21,253 nt of DNA from Cyanobacteria bacterium UBA11153 (GCA_003511885.1 DOIX01000018.1:34027-55279); one strand, 5' to 3'; positions 1 through 7,963 are shown, counted from the stretch's first letter. Notes: generated by a model from the sequence alone, not told the origin. Numbers and translations: made by a program.

Positions 1-99
1 CTAATTGCTAATTGCCGATTGCTCGTTGTTGTTGCTGCTTTATCATTAACCATCAACCATTAGCTATTAGCCATTAGCCATGAGCCATTAGCCATTAGC
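1..99. repeat. Heptamer STRR array next to hoxU 3' end
   Basis: Tandem seven-base units: TAATTGC-type at 1-28 and AGCCATT-type from about 50 to 99, with a few variant units. The array overlaps the hoxU stop codon (TAA on the minus strand, 95-97), so the end of hoxU lies inside a repeat unit. Short tandemly repeated repetitive sequences with a 7-base period are a known feature of filamentous cyanobacterial genomes. Nothing else is seen in this end of the window. Confidence 0.8.
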
Positions 100-811
100 G
101 AATCCATTCCTTTTTCTCCCGCGCAGTTACCAAAAATTCCAACTTACCTTTATCCCTTTCCTTTTCTGCAACAGTCGAACCTTTACGGAAAATAGCACCA
201 GTTGGACAAGCATCCACACACTTACCACAAGAAGTACAAGCATCAACAGTACCCCAAGGTTGATTTAAACCAGAAATTATCTTCGCCGAAGCCCCCCTAT
301 ATCCCACATCCCAAACATGTGCCCCTTCAATTTCATCGCATACCCTAACACACCGAGTACACAAAATACAGCGATTATGATCGATACCAAATTGGTGATG
401 AGTGACATCTACCTCTCGTTTAGGAAAGCGATAAGAAAAACGAGAATGATCCATCCCCACCTCAATCGCCATATCTTGCAATTCACAATTTTCATTCGCC
501 ACACAAACAGCACAGACATGATTACCTTCAGCAAAAAGTAACTCAACAATTTCCCGTCGATATCCTTGTAATTTCTCACTATTAGTAGTAACCACCATCC
601 CTTCTGCCACTTCAGTCACGCAAGCAGGCAATAACCGATTAATGCCAGTAACTTCCACCAAACATAACCGACAAGCCCCAATATCAGAAACCCCTTCCAA
701 ATGACACAAAGTCGGAATCCGAACCCCCGCCTCTTTCGCCGCATCTAAGATAGTCGCCCCTTCCTCAATCGCGACATCAACCCCATCAATAATTAACGTT
801 TTTACAGACAT
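95..811 (-). CDS. hoxU: Bidirectional [NiFe] hydrogenase diaphorase subunit HoxU
   Basis: This is the iron-sulfur electron-relay subunit of the cytoplasmic HoxEFU diaphorase. It passes electrons from the flavin/NAD(P)H subunit HoxF towards the hydrogenase HoxYH, or to other carriers. The 238 aa are the usual HoxU length and match the N-terminal part of NuoG. Visible clusters are a plant-type [2Fe-2S] (C36, C47, C50, C64), a His/Cys [4Fe-4S] motif (H98, C100, C103, C109) and two ferredoxin-type [4Fe-4S] sets (C148, C151, C154, C158 and C192, C195, C198, C202). All ligands are present, so the protein should be functional. It is the last hox gene in view, 119 bp behind hoxF. Only a weak AGG precedes the ATG. 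Its stop codon lies in a heptamer repeat, so the last residues may differ from relatives. Confidence 0.96.
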   Translation of the reverse strand: MSVKTLIIDGVDVAIEEGATILDAAKEAGVRIPTLCHLEGVSDIGACRLCLVEVTGINRLLPACVTEVAEGMVVTTNSEKLQGYRREIVELLFAEGNHVCAVCVANENCELQDMAIEVGMDHSRFSYRFPKREVDVTHHQFGIDHNRCILCTRCVRVCDEIEGAHVWDVGYRGASAKIISGLNQPWGTVDACTSCGKCVDACPTGAIFRKGSTVAEKERDKGKLEFLVTAREKKEWIR

Positions 812-872
812 AACCTATTCTTTGTTGTTCGTTGTTAGTTATTTATCTTTGGTGCGATTAACACCCAAAAAC

Positions 873-912
873 CCTTTGCGTACCTTTGCGAAAACCTTTG
901 CGTACCTTTGCG
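873..912. repeat. Direct repeat of a TTTGCG phrase between hoxF and hoxU
   Basis: An 18-bp unit, CCTTTGCGTACCTTTGCG, occurs twice (873-890 and 895-912), separated by AAAA. Each unit itself contains CCTTTGCG twice. It fills part of the 119-bp gap between hoxF and hoxU and has no recognisable coding content. I recall similar phrases as dispersed intergenic repeats in other cyanobacteria, but cannot check that here. Confidence 0.7.
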
Positions 913-930
913 TTAAAAAAAACAACCCAT

Positions 931-2532
931 TCAAACACCAACCGACTCCTCAATCAAAGCCAAATACTCATCCCGGAAATAACGCAAAGTACTCACCACC
1001 GGATTAGGCGCACTTTGCCCTAAACCACACAAACTAGTATGCTTCACTGTTTCACACAACCTTTCCAACTTAGCCAAATCTGCCAAACTCGCCTTACCTT
1101 TCAGAATCTTCGTCAATAACTCATACATTTGCACCGTACCTGCCCGACAAGGAATGCACTTACCACAAGATTCATCCCGACAAAATTCCATATAAAATTG
1201 TGCCACATCTACCATACTAGTCTCTGAATCCATCACAATCATCCCACCAGAACCCATCATAGTTCCTAACTGAATCAGAGAATCATATTCCACAGGCGTA
1301 TCGAAAAATTCAGCAGGGATACAACCACCAGAAGGACCGCCTGTTTGTACTGCTTTAACTTTTCCTTGGGGCACGCCACCACCCATTTCTTCGACAATTG
1401 TTCTCAGGCTCATCCCCATGGGTACTTCAATTAATCCGGTGTTGCAAACTTTACCTGTCAGAGCAAAAACTTTAGTCCCTTTACTTTTCTCTGTACCAAT
1501 ATTGGCATACCAATCCGCACCTTGACGAATAATAGCCGCAATATTAGCAAAAGTTTCCACATTATTAATCAGAGTAGGACATTCCCACAAACCAGATTGT
1601 GCGGGATAGGGAGGGCGAGGACGAGGTGTACCTCTCTTCCCTTCAACTGATGCAATTAAAGCTGTTTCTTCCCCACAAACAAAGGCTCCTGCACCGACGC
1701 GAATATCAATTTTGAAATCAAAAGATGACTCAAAAATTTGACTGCCCAGGAGACCATATTTTTTAGCTTGTGCGATCGCTTTTTGCAGATGGGCAATGGC
1801 TAGAGGATATTCGGCTCGTACATAAATATAGCCCCGATCTGCGCCAATTGCATAACCTGCGATTGCCATTCCTTCTAAAATCCGATGAGGATCGCTCTCT
1901 AAAACAGATCGATCCATAAACGCACCAGGATCTCCTTCATCGGCGTTACAGATGACATATTTTTGTCCTGGAGGCATTTTCGCTACTGTTGCCCATTTCA
2001 AACCCGTAGGATAACCACCACCCCCACGCCCACGCAATCCACTTTTAGTGATTTCATCTACTACTTGTTGCGGAGTCATCTCGTGTAAAACGCGATCCAG
2101 TTGTTGATATCCGCCCAAAGCAATATACTCTTCAATTCTTTCTGGATCGATTTTGCCACTATTTTCCAATACAATCGGTTGTTGGAGGGTAAAAAATGGA
2201 TGATTAGCATCAAGAGGAGTCAATCCATCTGAACTTTTTCCCTGTAAAGTAGCCACAATTGCTGGCGCTTGTTCTGGGGTTACCTGTTGATAGAGAATAC
2301 CATCGGGAGCAATTTCTACTAGTGGTCCTACGCCACAAAACTTCATACAGCCAACGCTGGCTACTTCTACTGTATGATCTAATCCAGCATTTGCTATTTC
2401 CTCAGTCAAACTCTTTTTCAAGATATCCGCATTAGAAGAAGCACAAGATGCCGCAGTGCAGCAACTAATTCGGATACTCTTGCGACTGGCGCGTTGTTTT
2501 TCGGCTATTTCTAGCAGCTCGTTTACATCCAT
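931..2532 (-). CDS. hoxF: Bidirectional [NiFe] hydrogenase diaphorase subunit HoxF
   Basis: HoxF is the flavoprotein that binds FMN and NAD(P)H in the HoxEFU diaphorase. The 533 aa equal a NuoE-like thioredoxin-fold domain fused to a NuoF domain. Residues 1-100 carry [2Fe-2S] ligands C25, C30, C62 and C66. The FMN/NADH site is the glycine-rich GLRGRGGGGYPTG (165-177) followed by NADEGDPGAF (196-205). A C-terminal [4Fe-4S] cluster is formed by C456, C459, C462 (CGKCIPC) and C502. All key residues are intact. An AAAGGA ribosome-binding site lies about 8 bases before the ATG. The gene lies between hoxE (100 bp upstream, a gap full of repeats) and hoxU (119 bp downstream). These spacers are longer than in a tightly packed operon, but the order hoxE-F-U and shared strand suggest one transcript. 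Confidence 0.97.
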   Translation of the reverse strand: MDVNELLEIAEKQRASRKSIRISCCTAASCASSNADILKKSLTEEIANAGLDHTVEVASVGCMKFCGVGPLVEIAPDGILYQQVTPEQAPAIVATLQGKSSDGLTPLDANHPFFTLQQPIVLENSGKIDPERIEEYIALGGYQQLDRVLHEMTPQQVVDEITKSGLRGRGGGGYPTGLKWATVAKMPPGQKYVICNADEGDPGAFMDRSVLESDPHRILEGMAIAGYAIGADRGYIYVRAEYPLAIAHLQKAIAQAKKYGLLGSQIFESSFDFKIDIRVGAGAFVCGEETALIASVEGKRGTPRPRPPYPAQSGLWECPTLINNVETFANIAAIIRQGADWYANIGTEKSKGTKVFALTGKVCNTGLIEVPMGMSLRTIVEEMGGGVPQGKVKAVQTGGPSGGCIPAEFFDTPVEYDSLIQLGTMMGSGGMIVMDSETSMVDVAQFYMEFCRDESCGKCIPCRAGTVQMYELLTKILKGKASLADLAKLERLCETVKHTSLCGLGQSAPNPVVSTLRYFRDEYLALIEESVGV

Positions 2533-2551
2533 ATCATTTGTCCTTTTTCTG

Positions 2552-2632
2552 TTAATAGCTAATTGCTAATTCCTTTCCCTAGCCCCTAGCCCCTTACCCT
2601 TTGCCCTTATCAACTATCAACTATCAACTATT
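2552..2632. repeat. Heptamer STRR array between hoxE and hoxF
   Basis: Three heptamer types stand in a row: TAATTGC-like (2552-2570), CCCTAGC/CCCTTAC-like (2578-2608) and ATCAACT-like (2609-2630). The array starts directly after the hoxE stop codon (minus strand) and fills nearly the whole gap to hoxF. The ATCAACT units resemble those at 5611-5647. Confidence 0.75.
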
Positions 2633-3160
2633 TCACAACCAATCTTTCACCTTTTCCACTAATAATTCTGGCGTTTGTTGCCCAGCGACTTTACCATCAA
2701 AAACGGCGGCTGGTGCTAGTCCACAAGCGCCAATACAACGGGCTGTAATTAGCGACATTTTTCCATCTCCTGTTGTCTCGCCCTGATGGATGTGGGCGTA
2801 TTCTTCTATGGCATTGAGCAAAGCACCAGCACCTTTGACATAACAAGCTGTACCCAGGCAAACAATACAGGTATGTTCTCCACTTGGTTTGAGGGAAAAT
2901 AGATGGTAAAAAGTCGCGACTCCGTAAACTTTACTGATGGGTAATTTTAACTTCCGTGCCACATATAGTAATACATCTTCTTCCAGATAACCGAATATTT
3001 CTTGAGCTTTGTGGAGGACTTCAATTAATGCGTCGGGACGATTTTGATTTCGCTTCATGGTTACGTCGAGAACTTTGAAGCGCTTATCGCCACTGGGATG
3101 TTCTGATTTTACCACTTTGGTTTTTCGTTCTACAGCAGTTTGAGTTGTGGGAGATACCAT
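2633..3160 (-). CDS. hoxE: Bidirectional [NiFe] hydrogenase diaphorase subunit HoxE
   Basis: HoxE is the small NuoE-like iron-sulfur subunit of the HoxEFU diaphorase and is thought to help link it to other electron carriers. The 175 aa form one thioredoxin-like NuoE domain with [2Fe-2S] ligands C101 and C106 (CLGTAC) and C142 and C146 (CIGAC). The first 30 residues are polar and probably disordered. The ATG at 3160 follows a GAGAG Shine-Dalgarno-like stretch, and no better internal start is seen. It is the first gene of the hoxE-F-U unit, so the promoter should lie in the divergent spacer towards the P450 gene. I could not pick out a clear LexA or NtcA site there. Confidence 0.95.
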   Translation of the reverse strand: MVSPTTQTAVERKTKVVKSEHPSGDKRFKVLDVTMKRNQNRPDALIEVLHKAQEIFGYLEEDVLLYVARKLKLPISKVYGVATFYHLFSLKPSGEHTCIVCLGTACYVKGAGALLNAIEEYAHIHQGETTGDGKMSLITARCIGACGLAPAAVFDGKVAGQQTPELLVEKVKDWL

Positions 3161-3841
3161 GTCTCTCTGTTCCTTATTTCACGATTGAAACGACTTGGAA
3201 ATGTTCTTGATTAGGGGATTATTTTACCTATTTTCTCTCTGGATATTATTAACAACTAATTTTGGCATTGAGTAGTTCAGGATCGAAGTAGGGGTGTTAG
3301 CCTAGCGGTAGCGAAGTGGGTGGCCTTATAATTTGGGCGACTAAGTTTGTCAATCAACTAGTTAATTGACAAACTCGAGGAACTATCAGCAAATTTAGTA
3401 AAGGATTTTGCTATTTATTTTAGCTCCTCTTGTATATTATCACTTTATCCAATTTTAAGCCTGAAGAAATTAATGTTTTTTTTACGATCGATCTTAACTT
3501 ACTTAATTGAGAGATTTTTAACTTTCCTTAATAAACAACATGTTCATTGCTTAAATATCCAAATAACATCTGGTCAGGAAATTTGTAAATCTCACGGCTA
3601 TGTATACCCTGACACTTACCGCTCTGTCATGGCATTTCATTTGCTTAGGCTGCGTCCCCAGGATAACCCGAAAAGCGAGTGTTGAGGGTGTGCTATGCTA
3701 CCCCACCCGATAATTTTGACGATCGAAACTGGTGCAATTTATGAGAAAAACAGAATTGCGATTGCATTTTTTCCTCAGCTATAGTTGCCAATTGCTACTA
3801 AACTTAACAAAATGAAATACATCAATACTGTGTGAGGTGCT
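3161..3841. other. 681-bp divergent spacer between hoxE and the P450 gene
   Basis: No convincing gene is seen in this spacer. It should contain the promoters of hoxE (minus) and the P450 gene (plus). A possible plus-strand promoter starts with TTGACG near 3718, followed after 18 bases by TATGAG, and is weak. The main structure is the 32-bp palindrome at 3344-3375. A 70-codon open frame at 3473-3685 has no family resemblance or good ribosome-binding site, so I do not call it. The segment at 3640-3710 is more GC-rich than its surroundings and could be a relic, but I cannot say of what. Confidence 0.5.
3344..3375. repeat. 32-bp near-perfect palindrome
   Basis: The arms AGTTTGTCAAT and ATTGACAAACT pair fully, and the centre AACTAGTT is itself a palindrome. 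Only one C/A pair (3355/3364) breaks the symmetry. No T-run follows, so it is not a typical terminator. It lies about 185 bp upstream of hoxE and 470 bp upstream of the P450 gene. It could be a regulator-binding site or a DNA cruciform. Neither is shown by the sequence alone. Confidence 0.75.
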
Positions 3842-5299
3842 ATGACTACTACCGATATCTCAAAGTCACTACCTTTACCCCCAGGTGACTTCGGTTTACC
3901 CCTCATCGGTGAGACAGTCGATTTCCTGCGGGATCGCGATTTTGCCGATAAACGACACCAAAAGTATGGACCAATTTTCAAAACTAACCTATTCGGTAAG
4001 CCTACAGTCATGGCGATTGGTGCAGAGGCGAATCGTTTTATCCTTACCCATGAAAATCAATATTTTTCAGTAACTTTGCCTCACAGTGCTAAAGTACTAC
4101 TAGGTTCGGAATCTCTGACATTACAGGTGGGTACAGTACATCAGAAGCGGCGGAAGTTGCTGTCTCAGGCATTTCAACCGAGGGCGTTGGCGGGGTATGT
4201 GACGGGGATGGAGGAGATAATTCAGGGCTATTTGGCAAAATGGCAAAGTCTTGGGATCTTGACATGGTATCCGGAATTAAGAGATTTGACCTTTGATATC
4301 GCTTGTAAGCTGTTAGTTGGTATCGATGGAGCATCACAATCACCGATTAGCAAGTGGTTCAAAGATTTCAGTGAAGGTTTGTTTACCATTCCCATATCTT
4401 TCCCCTGGACAAAATTTGGTCGCGCCCTACACTGTCGGGAAAAATTATTGACTGAAATTGAGAAAATTGTACGGGAGCGGCAGGAAGGCGAAGATTCCAG
4501 TCAAGATGCTTTGGGACTTTTATTGCAAGCGCGAGATGAGGAAGGGAATAGCCTAAGTTTACAGGAATTGAAAGAGCAAGTATTGCTCCTGCTATTTGCC
4601 GGACACGAAACCTTGACTTCTGCGATCGCGTCTACTTGTCTTTTATTAGCCCAGCATCCACCCATTGTAGCAGCTATCCGCGCCGAACAAGAGGAATTAG
4701 GTTTAGCGCCTCTTCTCAAATCCTTAGAGGGCGAAGCATTCGGACAGAAAACATTGGATTTCTCCGATAACTTATCGCCCGAATACTTTGCCCCTACCCC
4801 AGATTTTAGACTTGACAAACACGCCCTAGATAATTCTCTGACTATGGAACAATTAAAACTTATGACTTATCTAGAACAAGTTCTCAAAGAAGTTTTGCGC
4901 TTAATTCCGCCAGTGGCTGCTGGTTTTCGGGATATCATCCAATCTTGCGAATTCAATGGCTATCAACTGCCTCAAGGTTGGTCTATTCTCTATCGAATTC
5001 GCCAGACTCATTACGATCCGAATATTTATTTTAACCCCGAAGAATTCGATCCGGCACGGTTTGCTCCAGAAAGGGGAGAAGATAAGGCTAAACCCTTTGG
5101 CTATCTGCCCTTTGGTGGTGGTATTCGGGAATGTTTGGGGCGAGAATTTGCTAAATTAGAGATGAAATTGTTTACCACCCTCTTAGTGCGAGATTATCAA
5201 TGGGAATTACTGCCGGGACAAAGTTTGGACATGATAACTATTCCCACACCTCATCCTCGCGATGAGTTGCGGGTGAAATTTTGGCGACGGGGGGAGTAG
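3842..5299 (+). CDS. Cytochrome P450, CYP120-like
   Basis: A soluble heme-thiolate monooxygenase with no N-terminal membrane anchor. Landmarks are the proline-rich start LPLPPGDFGLPLIG (10-23), the I-helix oxygen-activation motif AGHET (253-257), ExxR in the K-helix (E350, R353), and the heme loop FGGGIRECLG (424-433) with ligand C431. The layout resembles cyanobacterial CYP120 enzymes, one of which hydroxylates retinoic acid, so a retinoid or similar lipophilic substrate is possible but unproven. At 485 aa it is about 40 residues longer than CYP120A1. The extra length seems to sit between helices J and K, at about 289-332. GAGG lies about 6 bases before the ATG. It is a single gene, divergent from hoxE. 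Its TAG stop lies at the edge of a GGGAGTA-type heptamer array. Confidence 0.93.
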   Translation: MTTTDISKSLPLPPGDFGLPLIGETVDFLRDRDFADKRHQKYGPIFKTNLFGKPTVMAIGAEANRFILTHENQYFSVTLPHSAKVLLGSESLTLQVGTVHQKRRKLLSQAFQPRALAGYVTGMEEIIQGYLAKWQSLGILTWYPELRDLTFDIACKLLVGIDGASQSPISKWFKDFSEGLFTIPISFPWTKFGRALHCREKLLTEIEKIVRERQEGEDSSQDALGLLLQARDEEGNSLSLQELKEQVLLLLFAGHETLTSAIASTCLLLAQHPPIVAAIRAEQEELGLAPLLKSLEGEAFGQKTLDFSDNLSPEYFAPTPDFRLDKHALDNSLTMEQLKLMTYLEQVLKEVLRLIPPVAAGFRDIIQSCEFNGYQLPQGWSILYRIRQTHYDPNIYFNPEEFDPARFAPERGEDKAKPFGYLPFGGGIRECLGREFAKLEMKLFTTLLVRDYQWELLPGQSLDMITIPTPHPRDELRVKFWRRGE

Positions 5300-5410
5300 G
5301 GAGTTGGGATTTGGGAGTGGGGAATGGGAAATGGGGAATGGAAGACAGGCTAATGGCTAATTGCTAATTGCTAATGGCTAATGGTTAATTGCTAATGGTT
5401 AATTGCTAAT
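5291..5410. repeat. Composite heptamer STRR array after the P450 gene
   Basis: Two families follow each other: G-rich units of the GGGAGTA/GGGGAAT/TGGGAAA kind (5291-5340), then TAATGGC/TAATTGC units (5350-5410). The G-rich part contains the TAG stop codon of the P450 gene. The second part overlaps the last codons and the stop of a small minus-strand ORF (5392-5514). Confidence 0.8.
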
Positions 5411-5514
5411 TTTATATCAATTATTTCATCAACAAAAACATAGCCATGAATATCTTTTTCCTTGTCGTTAAAGTTAGCACTGGCTTGTAAAATAGATTCA
5501 ACTAATTTATCCAT
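5392..5514 (-). CDS. Small 40-codon ORF, unknown
   Basis: A minus-strand frame starts at ATG 5514 and encodes 40 residues beginning MDKLVESILQASANFNDKEK, followed by a segment with HGYVFVDEIID. The composition is protein-like and not repetitive until the last five codons, which run into the TAATTGC/TAATGGC array that also provides the TAG stop. No strong ribosome-binding site is seen. It may be a genuine small protein or the leftover N-terminus of a longer gene cut by the repeat array. I do not recognise the family. Confidence 0.35.
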   Translation of the reverse strand: MDKLVESILQASANFNDKEKDIHGYVFVDEIIDIKLAINH

Positions 5515-5550
5515 CTGATATAGTAACTACTAATTATTCTAATTATCCTG

Positions 5551-5580
5551 TATATGTAGTGCGAGCATCTTGCTCGCTAG
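5551..5580. repeat. Dispersed repeat GTAGTGCGAGCATCTT with hairpin
   Basis: The core GCGAGC-ATCTT-GCTCGC (5561-5577) forms a 6-bp stem with a 5-base loop. The 21 bases 5551-5571 recur exactly, in inverted orientation, at 11186-11206. Two copies in intergenic DNA of one window suggest a dispersed repeat family, though I cannot count copies in the genome. Confidence 0.7.
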
Positions 5581-5610
5581 GGGTATTACTCGCTGTCTGA
5601 ATCTTAGCTT

Positions 5611-5647
5611 GTCAACTATCAATTGTCAATTGTCAACTGTCAACTAT
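5611..5647. repeat. Heptamer STRR array (TCAACTA/TCAATTG)
   Basis: Five seven-base units of the TCAACTA, TCAATTG and TCAACTG kind. The array cuts into the 3' end of the minus-strand gene at 5633-5944 and provides its stop codon. It is related to the ATCAACT units near the hoxE 3' end (2609-2630). Confidence 0.8.
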
Positions 5648-5944
5648 TTCTAAAGCCACACTCGATTCCGTCTCGATCCGAAATGGCTTGTGGTAAAATC
5701 CAGCCAAATCTAATAATGGTGCAAGTACCACCATCTTCACAGTATTTTCTAATATCGGTGGATCTTCCATTAATTCTAGAAAATTAGCTTTCACCCTATC
5801 TAATAAATGTTTATCTTCCTCACTCAAAGCCTGAATTCCATCCATCCATTCTGGAAAAAAAGCTGGATCTCGATTTATCTGAAGCCCAAAATTTTGCTTC
5901 AATTCCCGCATAGTGACATCTTTTGCTGCAATAGACGGAACCAT
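5633..5944 (-). pseudogene. Truncated restriction endonuclease subunit R-like protein (N-terminal part)
   Basis: The 103 aa resemble the start of cyanobacterial proteins annotated as type I restriction enzyme R subunit-like (HSDR_N-type nuclease fold). Recognisable stretches are MRELKQNFGLQINRDPAFF, LLDRVKANFLELMEDPPILE (about 47-66) and NTVKMVVLAPLLDLAGFYH (67-85). As I recall, relatives continue for roughly another 100 residues with the nuclease core (an ESK-like motif), which is missing here. The frame ends with EIVDS and then a stop, all inside a TCAACTG-type heptamer array, so the array seems to have replaced the C-terminus. The start is well formed: GGAG lies 8 bases before the ATG at 5944. 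A short peptide could be made but should lack nuclease activity. No methylase or specificity gene is nearby. Confidence 0.6.
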
Positions 5945-6053
5945 TATCGCCTCTCCACTCTAAACTTATTCTAATTTCTCTGTTGCGATCGCTGCTAGCC
6001 GTTTCACAATCTGACTCAATCTCCAATTTCCAGCAGAATTTGAGGATATGTAG

Positions 6054-6119
6054 GGGTGAAGGATATGGGCGACTATCTTTGCCACCCAATAAATATATTT
6101 ATCTCCATATCCTTCACCC
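6054..6119. repeat. 15-bp perfect inverted repeat with nested palindrome
   Basis: GGGTGAAGGATATGG (6054-6068) pairs perfectly with CCATATCCTTCACCC (6105-6119). The 36-base loop holds a second palindrome, ATAAATATATTTAT, near 6090-6103. It lies about 110 bp past the 3' end of the GH57 gene (minus strand), where a transcript could fold, but no T-run follows on either strand. It could be a miniature element, an mRNA 3' stabiliser or a weak terminator. The rest of the 5945-6226 gap shows no gene. Confidence 0.75.
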
Positions 6120-6226
6120 TGCCCTCACGATAAGTAATCTGTCAAGAATTTTTTGCTCTCTTACCGAGATATTTTTGCCAAAATTAGCCCAATAAATCTT
6201 GTCTCCAACCAAATTACCCACTAATA

Positions 6227-7726
6227 TTAACTCCGGACTAATGCCTCACCCCGACGATAAAGTTCCCTGGCATAATCTGTCCATGTGCCTTGCCCCCAAT
6301 AGCGAAAACAACTGGTTTGGACTAATAAATTGTAGAGCAAAGCTTCCTGATAATCAGGGCGCTGAGTTACTGTAGGATCTTGTTGGACTAATAAGTCATA
6401 TTTTTGATGAAATAGGGCACTAAGTTGATTCATTGGCTCCAAGACATTTTCATAGCCCTTTACCCAACTTAAATCGTTTGTCCAAGATGCGCCATCGATA
6501 TGGAAGCGATGGTCATTTTGTGTTAATTTTGCGATCGCATTTTCCACTGCTTCCGGTGTAACCTTGTCAGAATCTACTTCCTGCCAAATTTTATGTTGCT
6601 GCACTGCCTGACAAATAGGATAATCTTCAGGATTAACACCCGCTGCTTCAATTATCTCTAAATATTCAGTACCATTGATAGCAACAACACCAGATTTCCC
6701 TCCACCTTCTTGGCGCACTTCATGGCAAGCTTTAAAGAAAGCACTAGGAAATTCATTCATCATGACACCGCCGTTTTCCCCATCGGCAATTTGGGTAACC
6801 AGAGCCGGAACAGTCATATTCCCAATTTGCTGTTTGCCTCGCCCTTTGGCTTCGTAATAGGGCTGCATTTGTCCCACTAACTTGGTATCGGAACCTTGAG
6901 TTTTAATCAAGATTGTCATACTAATAACTTCACCATGAGAATTACGAGCAACTAAGCGATTGGGAATATATTTCTGTTCCTGTTTTAATCCGGAACCATC
7001 CATATTTTCCACCGCATGTTCCTGTACCATCAACCAACGATAGCCACATTCTTTGAGAGCTTTGATATACTCATACAAAGTATCAGGGTGATTAGGTAAG
7101 TGCATTTCTGGCGGCGAAAAACCTTTTACCCGTTTGAGGGCATCGTAACCAAAAATAGCTGCAAAATGATGTTGCCAAGCTTGAATATGGAGTTTAAGAT
7201 CTGGAATTGGAGTTGAGGGAACTACAGCATGACTCCACATCGTTCCCAACCATTCTATGTATGGCTGATATTGAGAATCGCAGGTAATCTTTTTCAGATC
7301 GTTGAGGATATCATCTCGCCCCAATTGCCGCAATCCCCACAATAAATTACCAGAATAATCCAACATAATGCGCGGATTGCAACCTTCAGCAACTAATTTG
7401 GGAATAAATTCTCCCATCCGGCGATAGCAATAAGCAAAGGGTTCCGCATTATGGTTATCTCCTTCACCAGGATGTTCAAACATGTATTGGAGATTGCTAA
7501 TTAGTGCCCCGTTTGCACCTGCGGGAATAGTCGGTTGGTGCATGTGAAGGGCGCAAGCAAATCCGGCGGTAATCTTGTCTAGTTGGAGATTAGTTTTAGG
7601 TAAAAATACTGGTTCATTTCCTTGCACCACCTCGCTAATTTCTGCCTCCCACCCGCAAATATTGGGCAATCCGGATCTTAATTCGGTTAAATTTGCTAAG
7701 TGGGTAGATAGCGTTGCTCCTGTCAT
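6227..7726 (-). CDS. Glycoside hydrolase family 57 protein
   Basis: A cytoplasmic alpha-glucan-active enzyme of the GH57 type (alpha-amylase, 4-alpha-glucanotransferase or branching-enzyme-like). Counting from ATG 7726 it has 499 aa. GH57 landmarks are HMHQP (61-65), a candidate nucleophile Glu in FSPPEMHLP (E207), and the late motif near WTNDLSW. I chose ATG 7726 because AGGG lies about 8 bases upstream and the protein begins MTGATLSTHL. The frame could open 18 codons earlier at 7780, but those residues look unrelated. A possible promoter, TTGTGG-17-TATATT (minus, 7771-7743), lies just before this start. The exact reaction cannot be read from the sequence. The treZ-treY operon 8 kb away makes maltodextrin metabolism plausible. 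It stands alone on its strand. Confidence 0.87.
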   Translation of the reverse strand: MTGATLSTHLANLTELRSGLPNICGWEAEISEVVQGNEPVFLPKTNLQLDKITAGFACALHMHQPTIPAGANGALISNLQYMFEHPGEGDNHNAEPFAYCYRRMGEFIPKLVAEGCNPRIMLDYSGNLLWGLRQLGRDDILNDLKKITCDSQYQPYIEWLGTMWSHAVVPSTPIPDLKLHIQAWQHHFAAIFGYDALKRVKGFSPPEMHLPNHPDTLYEYIKALKECGYRWLMVQEHAVENMDGSGLKQEQKYIPNRLVARNSHGEVISMTILIKTQGSDTKLVGQMQPYYEAKGRGKQQIGNMTVPALVTQIADGENGGVMMNEFPSAFFKACHEVRQEGGGKSGVVAINGTEYLEIIEAAGVNPEDYPICQAVQQHKIWQEVDSDKVTPEAVENAIAKLTQNDHRFHIDGASWTNDLSWVKGYENVLEPMNQLSALFHQKYDLLVQQDPTVTQRPDYQEALLYNLLVQTSCFRYWGQGTWTDYARELYRRGEALVRS

Positions 7727-7876
7727 AAGACATCCCTGTTTAAATATAGTGAATATGCTACTAATCCACAATGATAGCATCTCAATCGGTGCCTATTGTT
7801 GCCATATCGGAATTACAGAGAGATTCCCCATTAAGCCTTGACGCAGCTTATGCCTCCTCACTATATAATATAGTAC

Positions 7877-7963
7877 AGGACTTGCGCAAAGAATCTATCT
7901 TTAGGGTGTCCAGCGCGAAAGCTAACGCACCATCCACTATTGGTAAGTCACTTCCTAAGTCCT
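7877..7963. repeat. Possible 87-bp miniature element
   Basis: AGGACTT at 7877-7883 and AAGTCCT at 7957-7963 form a 7-bp terminal inverted repeat. Between them lies a GGTG...CACC imperfect hairpin (about 7905-7931). The phrase AGGACTTGCGCAAA resembles ends of mobile-element relics in cyanobacteria as far as I remember. No target-site duplication was seen, so this is a weak call. The rest of the gap 7727-8070 shows no gene. Confidence 0.35.

Noticed and set aside
3290..3345. tRNA-like start (GGGGTGTTAGCCTAGCGGTA), recalling the acceptor and D-arm of a tRNA
   Set aside because: No T-loop (GTTCGAATC-like) or matching 3' acceptor strand follows, and no anticodon arm can be folded.
3473..3685. 70-codon plus-strand ORF in the hoxE/P450 gap
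   Set aside because: No ribosome-binding site, no recognisable motif, and an uneven composition. It is probably a chance frame or a relic.
5820..6089. 89-codon minus-strand ORF overlapping the truncated restriction-like gene in another frame
   Set aside because: It is a frame shadow: its sequence has no domain features, while the overlapping frame matches a known family and has a good ribosome-binding site.
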